Origin: Streptomyces coryli
Lineage (GTDB): Bacteria > Actinomycetota > Actinomycetes > Streptomycetales > Streptomycetaceae
Length of the DNA: 51,683 nt
Reading direction: 5' to 3'
Assembly (NCBI RefSeq): GCF_011044975.1
Contig: NZ_JAAKZV010000028.1
Coordinates: 1-51,683 of the forward strand
Part shown: positions 29,017 through 36,143 of the stretch, piece after piece
Numbering within the stretch: position 1 is the stretch's first letter
Layout: the number at the start of each line of letters is the position of its first letter
Program-made: the position numbers and the translations under genes
Notes under the pieces: generated by a model
Told to the model about the DNA's origin: nothing
Databases searched by the model: none
What the model saw: the letters and a program-made list of their open reading frames with translations, nothing else

Positions 29017-29059
29017 AGTCTACAGACTCTTGACGCCGCGTCGTAGAAACGTGGATCGT
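29017..29059. promoter_or_regulatory. PaaX operator candidate and boxC promoter
   Basis: The palindrome AGTCT-AC-AGACT spans 29017-29028 and overlaps the -10 region of the paaX-like gene. For boxC, TTGACG (29030-29035) and GATCGT (29054-29059) are 18 bases apart and would start the RNA at about 29066, next to the ATG at 29067. Both genes therefore look leaderless and share one control site. Confidence 0.55.
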
Positions 29060-29066
29060 CGTAGCC

Positions 29067-30725
29067 ATGGACGGCATGGAGGTTTCCTTCGACACCCACC
29101 CCGACCGCTACCGCCACTGGAAGCTCACCGTCGACGGCGAGGTGGCCCACCTGGTGATGGACGTCGCCGAGGACGGCGGCCTCGTCCCGGGATACGAGCT
29201 GAAGCTCAACTCCTACGACCTCGGCGTCGACATCGAGCTCTACGACGCCGCCCAGCGGCTGCGCTTCGAGCATCCCGGCGTGCGGGCCGTGGTCGTCACC
29301 GGCGGCAAGGACAAGATCTTCAGCGCCGGCGCGAACATCCGGATGCTCGCCCAGTCGCCGCACGAGTGGAAGGTGAACTTCTGCAAGTTCACGAACGAGA
29401 CGCGGTGCGGCATCGAGGACGCCACCGAGCACTCGGGCCAGCGCTGGATCGCCGCCCTCAACGGGACGGCGTCCGGCGGCGGTTACGAGATCGCGCTGGC
29501 CTGCGACGCCATCCTGCTGGTCGACGACCGCAGCTCCGCCGTATCGCTGCCGGAGCTCCCGCTGCTCGGCGTGCTGCCCGGCACGGGCGGCCTGACCCGG
29601 GTCGTGGACAAGCGCGGGGTGCGGCGGGACCTGGCCGACTACTTCGCCACCAAGACGGAGGGTGTCCGCGGCCCGCGGGCCGTCGAATGGGGCCTGGTCG
29701 ACGAGTCCGTGCCGCGCCGGGATTTCGACGCGGCAATCGAGCGACACGCCGCGCAGGCGGTCGCGGAGTCAGCGCGACACGCCGACGGGCCAGGGGTGGA
29801 ACTCACCCCGCTGCGCCGGGAGTCGAGCGCCACCGGCCTCTCCTACGACCACGTGCGCGCCACGTACGACCGCGACCGGCGGCTCGTCGAGATCACCGTC
29901 GCCGGGCCTGATGCGCCCGCGCCGACGGAGCCCGCCGACGCCGTCGCGCAAGGCGCCGGCTACTGGCCGCTCGCCGTCACCCGCGAGCTCGACGACCTCG
30001 TCCTCCGGCTCCGTACGAACGAACCCGAGCTCGGCACCTGGCTCTTCCGCACCACCGGCGACACGGCCCGCGTCCTCGACCACGACGCCTTCCTCACCGC
30101 CCACGCCGAGCACTGGTTCCTCAACGAGGTCCGGCACTACGCGAAGCGCACCCTCAAGCGCCTCGACGCCTCCAGCCGCAGCCTGATCGCGGCCGTCGAA
30201 CCGGGCAGCGCCTTCGCCGGACTGCTGCTGGAACTCGCCCTCGCCTGCGATCGCCAGTACATGCTCGACGGCGTCTTCGAGGACGCCGACGAACCGGGCG
30301 AGCCCGCCGAGCTGGTCCTCACCGAGGCCAACCTGGGCGCGTATCCCATGGCGAACGGACTCTCCCGGCTCCGTAACCGCTTCTGCGGAAAACCCGCCCC
30401 CGGCGAGGAGACGCTCGGCAAGCCGCTCGACGCCGCGGCCGCGGCCGAGCTCGGCCTCGTCACCTTCACCCCTGACGACATCGACTGGGACGACGAGCTG
30501 CGCCTCGCGCTCGAAGAGCGCGCCGCCTTCAGCCCGGACGCGCTGACCGGGATGGAGGCCAACTACCGCTTCGCCGGCCCCGAGACCCTGGAGACCAAGA
30601 TCTTCGGCCGCCTCACCGCCTGGCAGAACTGGATCTTCACCCGCCCCAATGCCTCCGGCCCCGAAGGCGCCTTGCGCCGCTACGGCACCGGACAGCGGGC
30701 GGTCTTCGACCGGAAGAGGGTCTGA
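29067..30725 (+). CDS. boxC: Benzoyl-CoA-dihydrodiol lyase (2,3-epoxybenzoyl-CoA dihydrolase)
   Basis: 552 residues, the usual BoxC size, made of two crotonase-like halves. The first has VVVTGGKDKIFSAGANI and GTASGGGYEIALACDAILLVDD, the oxyanion-hole and substrate-binding patterns; the second has AGLLLELALACDRQYMLDG. BoxC opens 2,3-epoxybenzoyl-CoA by hydrolysis, giving 3,4-dehydroadipyl-CoA semialdehyde and formate. The ATG at 29067 has no ribosome-binding site and probably begins a leaderless message; ATG 29076 is an alternative. It is the first gene of the box operon, 5 bp before boxB. Confidence 0.93.
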   Translation: MDGMEVSFDTHPDRYRHWKLTVDGEVAHLVMDVAEDGGLVPGYELKLNSYDLGVDIELYDAAQRLRFEHPGVRAVVVTGGKDKIFSAGANIRMLAQSPHEWKVNFCKFTNETRCGIEDATEHSGQRWIAALNGTASGGGYEIALACDAILLVDDRSSAVSLPELPLLGVLPGTGGLTRVVDKRGVRRDLADYFATKTEGVRGPRAVEWGLVDESVPRRDFDAAIERHAAQAVAESARHADGPGVELTPLRRESSATGLSYDHVRATYDRDRRLVEITVAGPDAPAPTEPADAVAQGAGYWPLAVTRELDDLVLRLRTNEPELGTWLFRTTGDTARVLDHDAFLTAHAEHWFLNEVRHYAKRTLKRLDASSRSLIAAVEPGSAFAGLLLELALACDRQYMLDGVFEDADEPGEPAELVLTEANLGAYPMANGLSRLRNRFCGKPAPGEETLGKPLDAAAAAELGLVTFTPDDIDWDDELRLALEERAAFSPDALTGMEANYRFAGPETLETKIFGRLTAWQNWIFTRPNASGPEGALRRYGTGQRAVFDRKRV

Positions 30726-30730
30726 AAGAG

Positions 30731-32143
30731 ATGCCCATCGACTACACCGAACGCATCCCCAACAACGTCGACCTCGCCGACGACCGCCGCCTCAAGCGCG
30801 CCCTCGAGTCCTGGCAGCCCAAGTTCCTCGACTGGTGGCAGACCCTCGGCCCGGCGCTGCCCACCCAGGACGTCTATCTCCGTACGGCCGTGGACGTCGG
30901 CCGCGCCGGCTGGGCGCACTTCGGGCACGTGGCGCTGCCCGAATACCGGTGGGGGATCTTCCTCGCCGACCGGAAACCGGACCGGCGGATCGCCTTCGGA
31001 CAGGAGATGGGCGCGCCCGTCTGGCAGCAGGTCCCCGGCGAATACCGCGCCGACCTGCAGCGCCTCATCGTCGTCCAGGGCGATACGGAACCCGCCTCCG
31101 TCGAGCAGCAGCGCCACCTCGGCATGACCGCGCCCAGCCTCTACGACCTGCGCAACCTCTTCCAGGTCAACGTCGAGGAAGGCCGCCACCTGTGGGCGAT
31201 GGTCTACCTTCTGCACGCCTACTTCGGCCGCGAGGGCCGCGACGAGGCCGAGAATCTTCTCGTACGGAACTCCGGCAGCGAAGAATCCCCGCGCATCCTC
31301 GGCGCCTTCAACGAGGAGACCCCCGACTGGCTCTCCTTCTACATGTTCACGTACTTCACCGACCGCGACGGCAAGTACCAGCTCGGCACCCTCAAGGAGA
31401 GCGCCTTCGACCCGCTGTCGCGCACCTGCGAGTTCATGCTGAAGGAAGAGGCGCACCACATGATGGTGGGCACCACCGGTGTCGACCGGGTGGTGCGCAG
31501 GACCGCCGAGGTGATGCGCGAGCGCGACACCGACGAGGTGGCCGCGTACGGCGCGATCCCGCTCTCGGTGATCCAGAAGTACCTCAACTTCCACTACAGC
31601 GTCTCGCTCGACCTCTTCGGCTCCGAGACCTCCACCAACGCCGCCAACTACTTCACCGCCGGGCTGAAAGGCCGCTGGATGGAGGAGCGGCGCAAGGACG
31701 ACCACCGGCTCACGGACGCGTTCACCGAGATCGGCACGGTACGGGACGACCAGCTCACCGGCGTCGAGATCCCGTCCCTCATCGGGCTCAACCAGGACCT
31801 GCGCGACGAATACGCGGCCGACTGCGCCGGCGGCGTCAAGCGCTGGAACGCCATCCTCACCGACGCCGGGCTCGACGCCCGCCTCTACCTCCCCCACCAG
31901 GGCTTCAACCGCAAGGTCGGTGCCTACTCCGGCCACCACATCACGCCGGACGGGCGGATCGTCGCGGCGGAGGAGTGGGAGGCGGGCCGCGACACCTGGC
32001 TGCCGACGCCCGACGACAAGGCGTACGTCGAGTCGCTGATGCGCCCCGTCTACGACCCCGGAAAGATCGCCGCCTGGGTGGCGCCGCCCAGCAACGGCAT
32101 CAACGGAAAGCCCTTCGACTACGAATACGTGCACCTGATCTGA
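30731..32143 (+). CDS. boxB: Benzoyl-CoA 2,3-epoxidase, oxygenase subunit
   Basis: 470 residues, typical of BoxB. It carries a class I di-iron oxygenase centre, seen as VNVEEGRHLWAMVYLL and, later, FMLKEEAHHMMVG; the start DYTERIPNNVDLADDRRLKRAL is characteristic of the family. BoxB epoxidises the ring of benzoyl-CoA with O2, taking electrons from the reductase BoxA. No boxA is present in this window. The gene follows boxC by 5 bp with AAAGAG before the ATG and precedes the ligase by 14 bp. Confidence 0.94.
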   Translation: MPIDYTERIPNNVDLADDRRLKRALESWQPKFLDWWQTLGPALPTQDVYLRTAVDVGRAGWAHFGHVALPEYRWGIFLADRKPDRRIAFGQEMGAPVWQQVPGEYRADLQRLIVVQGDTEPASVEQQRHLGMTAPSLYDLRNLFQVNVEEGRHLWAMVYLLHAYFGREGRDEAENLLVRNSGSEESPRILGAFNEETPDWLSFYMFTYFTDRDGKYQLGTLKESAFDPLSRTCEFMLKEEAHHMMVGTTGVDRVVRRTAEVMRERDTDEVAAYGAIPLSVIQKYLNFHYSVSLDLFGSETSTNAANYFTAGLKGRWMEERRKDDHRLTDAFTEIGTVRDDQLTGVEIPSLIGLNQDLRDEYAADCAGGVKRWNAILTDAGLDARLYLPHQGFNRKVGAYSGHHITPDGRIVAAEEWEAGRDTWLPTPDDKAYVESLMRPVYDPGKIAAWVAPPSNGINGKPFDYEYVHLI

Positions 32144-32157
32144 GGACGGGACGGTCG

Positions 32158-33756
32158 ATGAGCACAGACGCCTTCAACGCGTGTACGTACCTGATCGACA
32201 GACAGCTGGAGCGGGGGCGCGCCGGCCACCCGGCCGTCACCGGCCCCGCCGGCACGCTCACCTACGCCGAGCTGGCGCGCGACGTCAGCCGCCTCGCGGC
32301 CGGGCTGCGCGCCGCCGGGCTGCGGCCAGAGGAGCGGATGGTGCTCTTCGCCTCCGACGGGCCGCGGATGCTCACCGCCCTGCTCGCCGCGATGCGGCTC
32401 GGCGCCGTCCCCGTGCCCGTATCGACGATGTACAACGCCGAGGAACTGGCCGCGCTGCTCGCCGACTCCCGTGCCCGGATGCTGCTCGCGACCGGCGAGT
32501 TCGCGGGCACGGCGGCGAAGGCGCTGGCGCAGACGGAGGGCGTGACGGACTTCGTGGCCGCGGGCGACGACGAGCCGCCCGGGCTGCCGGAGGGCGTGCG
32601 GCTGCGCCGCTGGGCCGCGCTGCTCGCCGAAGGCGCCCGGCGCACCGGCGACTTCCTGCCGCCGTACCCCGCGGGCGACGACTTCCCGGCGCTGTGGCTC
32701 TACACCTCCGGCACCACCGGTACGCCGAAGGCGGCGATCCACCGGCACGCGGCCCTGCGACACGTCTGCGAGACCTACGCCGACCAGGTGCTCGGCCTCA
32801 CCGCCGACGACATCTGCTGGTCGGCATCGAAGCTCTTCTTCGCTTACGGGCTCGGCGTCGGCGCGCTCTTCCCCCTCGCCGCCGGCGCCACCACCGTGCT
32901 GCTGCAGCAGCGTTCCACCCCGGACGCCGCCGCCGAGGTGCTTGCCGCGCACCGGCCGACCGTCGTGGCCGCCGGGCCGACCTTCATCGCGGCGCTGCTC
33001 GCCGCCGAGCTGCCCGCGGAGGTCTTCGCGCCGGTACGGGCCGTCACCTCGGCCGGCGAGCCGCTGCCCGCCGAGCTGTACCGCCGCTTCCACGACCGCT
33101 TCGGGGTGGAGGTGCTGGACGGCCTCGGCTCGACGGAGATGCTGCACATCTTCCTCTCCAACCGGCCCGGCGCGGTCCGCCCCGGCACCACCGGCGTCCC
33201 GGTCCCGGGCTACGCGCTGCAGCTGGTCGACGCCGCCGGCGCCCCCGTCACCGAACCCGACGCGCCAGGCCGGCTGCTGGTCAGCGGCCCGTCCGCGGCC
33301 CTCGGCTACTGGTGCCGCGACGCCACCACCCGCCGCGTCTTCCGCGGCGAGTGGCTCGATACGGGCGACACGTACTCCCGCTCCGCCGACGGCTACTACA
33401 CCTGCCTCGGCCGCAGCAGCGACCTGATCAAGGCGGGCGGCATCTGGGTCTCGCCCGCCGAGGTCGAGGCGCGGCTGATGCGGCACCCCGGCGTGCTGCA
33501 GGCGGCCGTGGTCGCCGCCCCCGACGCGGACCGGCTGGAGAAGCCGGTGGCCTGCGTCGTACCGCAGCCTGGTGCGGAGCCCACCGAGGCCGAGCTGATC
33601 GCGTACTGCCGCGAGGGCCTGGCCCACTTCAAGTGCCCGCGCAAGGTGCTGCTGCTGGCGGAGCTGCCGATCACGCCGACCGGCAAGATCCGGCGGGTGG
33701 CGCTGCGCGAGCGGGTACGCGACGTATTGCTGCCCTCGCCGTCGGCCACGGCGTGA
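32158..33756 (+). CDS. Benzoate-CoA ligase family protein
   Basis: 532 residues of the ANL superfamily. It has the AMP-binding motif LWLYTSGTTGTPKAAIHRHA, LDGLGSTEMLHIFLSN, the hinge WLDTGDTYSRSADGYYTCLGRSSDLIKAGGIWVSP (short: DTGD and RSSDLIKAGG), and the A10 Lys in ITPTGKIRRVALRE. The sequence TEMLHIFLSN and the context place it with benzoate-CoA ligases rather than acyl-CoA synthetases. It makes benzoyl-CoA from benzoate, CoA and ATP, feeding boxB. ATG 32158 has GAGGACGGGA upstream. Substrate could be a substituted benzoate. Confidence 0.92.
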   Translation: MSTDAFNACTYLIDRQLERGRAGHPAVTGPAGTLTYAELARDVSRLAAGLRAAGLRPEERMVLFASDGPRMLTALLAAMRLGAVPVPVSTMYNAEELAALLADSRARMLLATGEFAGTAAKALAQTEGVTDFVAAGDDEPPGLPEGVRLRRWAALLAEGARRTGDFLPPYPAGDDFPALWLYTSGTTGTPKAAIHRHAALRHVCETYADQVLGLTADDICWSASKLFFAYGLGVGALFPLAAGATTVLLQQRSTPDAAAEVLAAHRPTVVAAGPTFIAALLAAELPAEVFAPVRAVTSAGEPLPAELYRRFHDRFGVEVLDGLGSTEMLHIFLSNRPGAVRPGTTGVPVPGYALQLVDAAGAPVTEPDAPGRLLVSGPSAALGYWCRDATTRRVFRGEWLDTGDTYSRSADGYYTCLGRSSDLIKAGGIWVSPAEVEARLMRHPGVLQAAVVAAPDADRLEKPVACVVPQPGAEPTEAELIAYCREGLAHFKCPRKVLLLAELPITPTGKIRRVALRERVRDVLLPSPSATA

Positions 33757-33778
33757 ACCTGCCGTAACGGAGGCCCCC

Positions 33779-34648
33779 TTGCTCGACGACCACCTGCTCA
33801 TCGACGCCCACCTGCACCCCGCCCGGCTGCCCACCCTCAAGCCCGCCTGGCGCGAGTGGGCCGACCGCTTCGGGGACCCGCGGATCACCGCCGAGGTCTA
33901 CGACGCCGACGGCACCCCGGTCCCGGAACGCTTCGCCGCACACCTGGAAGCGGAGGGCGTCGACCACGCCATCGCGCTGTGCGAGCACAGCCCGCGGGTG
34001 ACCGGCATCCAGCCGCCCGAGGACCTGCTCCCGCTGATCAAGCACGCCCCGACGCGGGTCTCCTTCCTCGCCAATGTCAACCCGCACCTGCACTACCCGC
34101 TCACCGCCGAACTGGAGCGCCAGCTGGGCCTCGGCGCCATCGGCCTGAAGGTGCACCCGGTGCACGGCGCCTTCCCGGCCAACGACCGCGAGATGTACCC
34201 CGCGTACCAGATCTGCCAGGACCTCGGCCTGCCGGTGGTGGTGCACTGCGGCACCAGCAGCTTCCCGGGCTCCGTCAACCGCTACGCCTGCCCCGAGCTG
34301 CTCGACGACATCGTGCAGGCCTTTCCGCGGTTGCACCTGGTGCTCGCGCACGGCGGCCGCGGGTGGTGGTACGACGGGGCGGCCTTCCTCGCCACGCTGC
34401 ACGAGCGGGTGTGGATCGAGCTGAGTGGCCTGCCGCCGCAGAAGCTCCCCGAGTACTACGCCCGCCACAACTTCCCGCGGCTGGCGCGGAAGTTCATCTT
34501 CGGCACCGACTGGCCGGGCATCCCGGGGATCGCCCGCAACGCACGTGCGATCCTCCGTCTGGGACTCGACGACGAGACGAACCGGCTCATCCTTGCGGGG
34601 AACGCGCAGACGGTGTACCCGGCGCTCCTGGAGAAACTGTCGGCCTGA
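33779..34648 (+). CDS. Amidohydrolase-2 family metal-dependent hydrolase
   Basis: 289 residues from a TTG start at 33779, with GGAGG 5 bases upstream. The amidohydrolase-2 pattern is present: metal ligands in LIDAHLHP, GLKVHPVHGAFPAN, VVVHCGTSSFP, HLVLAHGG and KFIFGTDWPGIPG. This group includes ACMSD-like decarboxylases and lactone hydrolases such as those acting on aromatic breakdown products. It lies 22 bp after the ligase gene and 28 bp before the MetRS-like gene, so it is probably in the box operon. Its reaction there is not established; hydrolysis of a side product or of a benzoate precursor is possible. Confidence 0.86.
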   Translation: MLDDHLLIDAHLHPARLPTLKPAWREWADRFGDPRITAEVYDADGTPVPERFAAHLEAEGVDHAIALCEHSPRVTGIQPPEDLLPLIKHAPTRVSFLANVNPHLHYPLTAELERQLGLGAIGLKVHPVHGAFPANDREMYPAYQICQDLGLPVVVHCGTSSFPGSVNRYACPELLDDIVQAFPRLHLVLAHGGRGWWYDGAAFLATLHERVWIELSGLPPQKLPEYYARHNFPRLARKFIFGTDWPGIPGIARNARAILRLGLDDETNRLILAGNAQTVYPALLEKLSA

Positions 34649-34676
34649 ACGGAAGCCGCCATTACGCTGTCCGGCC

Positions 34677-36143
34677 ATGACCCGGCACCTCATCACCAGC
34701 GCCCTGCCGTACATCAACGGCACCAAGCACCTGGGCAACCTGGTCGGGTCCATGCTCCCGGCGGACGTCTACGCCCGCTATCTGCGGCTGCGCGGGGAGG
34801 AGGTGCTCTTCCTGTGCGCCACGGACGAGCACGGCACCCCGGCGGAGCTGGCCGCCAAGGCGGCGGGCCTGCCCGTCGACACATATTGCGCCCGCCAGCA
34901 CGACGCCCAGAAGGCGATCTACGCGGGCTTCGACCTCTCCTTCGACCACTTCGGCCGCAGCTCCTCCACCCAGAACACCGAAATCACCCAGCACTTCGCC
35001 CGCTGCCTCCATGACCAGGGCTTCATCGAGCAGCGCGCCGTCGACGAGACCGCACACCTCTTCCTGCTGCAGTCGAAACTCCAGCACGAGATCGAGGAGT
35101 TCGCGCACACGTGGCTCGTCGAAGGCTTACCGGACCGAGCCATCACCCTCGATCTCGACTGGGGCGTGCCCGTACCGGCCGACATCTGGCCGGAGCTGGC
35201 GGCGGACGGGAAGGTCTTCCATGGGGCGTTCGACGCCCCGATCGAGTACATCGGCGCCACGAAGGAGTGGGCGGAGCGGGCGCCGGCGGACCGCGACTGG
35301 GAGTCGTGGTGGTACGACGCGGAGGACGTGCGTTACACGCAGTTCATGGGCAAGGACAACCTGCCTACCCACGCGGTGATGTTCCCCGCCATCCAGCTAG
35401 GCACCGGCGAGCCGTGGAAAACCGTCGACTTCCTCAAGGCCTTCGGCGGACTGAAGTGCCGCGTCTCCGCCGATACGGCGCTCGAGGTGCTGCCCGCCGA
35501 CTACTGGCGCTACTACCTGATGGCCACCGTCCCCGAGTCGGACGACTCCTCCTTCACCTGGGAGCATTTCGCCGCCACAGTCAACAAGGACCTGGCCGAC
35601 ACGCTCGGCAACTTCGTCCACCGGGTGCTGTCCTTCTCGCGGAAGTCCTTCGGCGACGCCGTGCCCGGCGGTGGCGCACCCGGTGCCGCGGAGGAGCGCC
35701 TGGGAGCCGAGATCGCGGCGGGGCTCGCCGAGTACGAGGAGCACTTGGAGGCGCTGCGGTTCCGCAAGGCGACGGCGGCGCTGCGGGCGCTGTGGAGCGC
35801 CGGGAACGCGTATGTCGATCAGAAGGCGCCGTGGCGCGAGATCCGTACCGATCCGGAGGCGGCAGCGGTCACGCTGCGGACCGCGATGATGCTGATCGAG
35901 CTGTACGGGCGGGTGTGCGAGCCGGTGGTGCCGGCGACGGCCCGGAGCCTGGCGGCCGTGTTCGGCAGTGGCCGTACGTCCGGCTGGCCGACCGCCGTGG
36001 AAGCCCGCGCGCTGAACTCGTTGCCCCCGGGCACCGAGTTCAGCGTCCCGCCCGTACTCTTCTCGAAGGTCGGCCGTCAGCCGACGGTCAGCAGTTTGGC
36101 GACGCTGGGGACCCCCTGGGAGTTCAGGGCGAACAGCATGTAG
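34677..36143 (+). CDS. Methionyl-tRNA synthetase-like protein lacking KMSKS and zinc knuckles; TTA codon
   Basis: 488 residues related to MetRS. The Rossmann core is clear: ITSALPYINGTKHLGN (the HIGH motif, here HLGN as in archaeal-type MetRS), LCATDEHGTPAE, FDAPIEYIGATKEWA, TQFMGKDNLPTHAVMFPA and DYWRYYLMATVPESDDSSFTW, followed by the anticodon-binding helices (NKDLADTLGNFVHRVL). Two parts are missing: there is no CxxC pair anywhere, so the zinc knuckles of the connective peptide are absent, and where K-F/M-S-K-S-R-G should stand the sequence is GGLKCRVSADTA. Aminoacylation is therefore doubtful. Codon 151 is TTA (35127-35129), implying bldA dependence. It lies 28 bp after the amidohydrolase; a TACGCT at 34663 could also give it a leaderless start. 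Its 3' end overlaps the converging oxidase gene by 67 bp. Confidence 0.85.
   Translation: MTRHLITSALPYINGTKHLGNLVGSMLPADVYARYLRLRGEEVLFLCATDEHGTPAELAAKAAGLPVDTYCARQHDAQKAIYAGFDLSFDHFGRSSSTQNTEITQHFARCLHDQGFIEQRAVDETAHLFLLQSKLQHEIEEFAHTWLVEGLPDRAITLDLDWGVPVPADIWPELAADGKVFHGAFDAPIEYIGATKEWAERAPADRDWESWWYDAEDVRYTQFMGKDNLPTHAVMFPAIQLGTGEPWKTVDFLKAFGGLKCRVSADTALEVLPADYWRYYLMATVPESDDSSFTWEHFAATVNKDLADTLGNFVHRVLSFSRKSFGDAVPGGGAPGAAEERLGAEIAAGLAEYEEHLEALRFRKATAALRALWSAGNAYVDQKAPWREIRTDPEAAAVTLRTAMMLIELYGRVCEPVVPATARSLAAVFGSGRTSGWPTAVEARALNSLPPGTEFSVPPVLFSKVGRQPTVSSLATLGTPWEFRANSM

Noticed and set aside
29010-29747. Upstream extension of the PaaX-like protein
   Set aside because: It crosses the promoter region and the antisense of boxC; the protein matches PaaX from ATG 29009.
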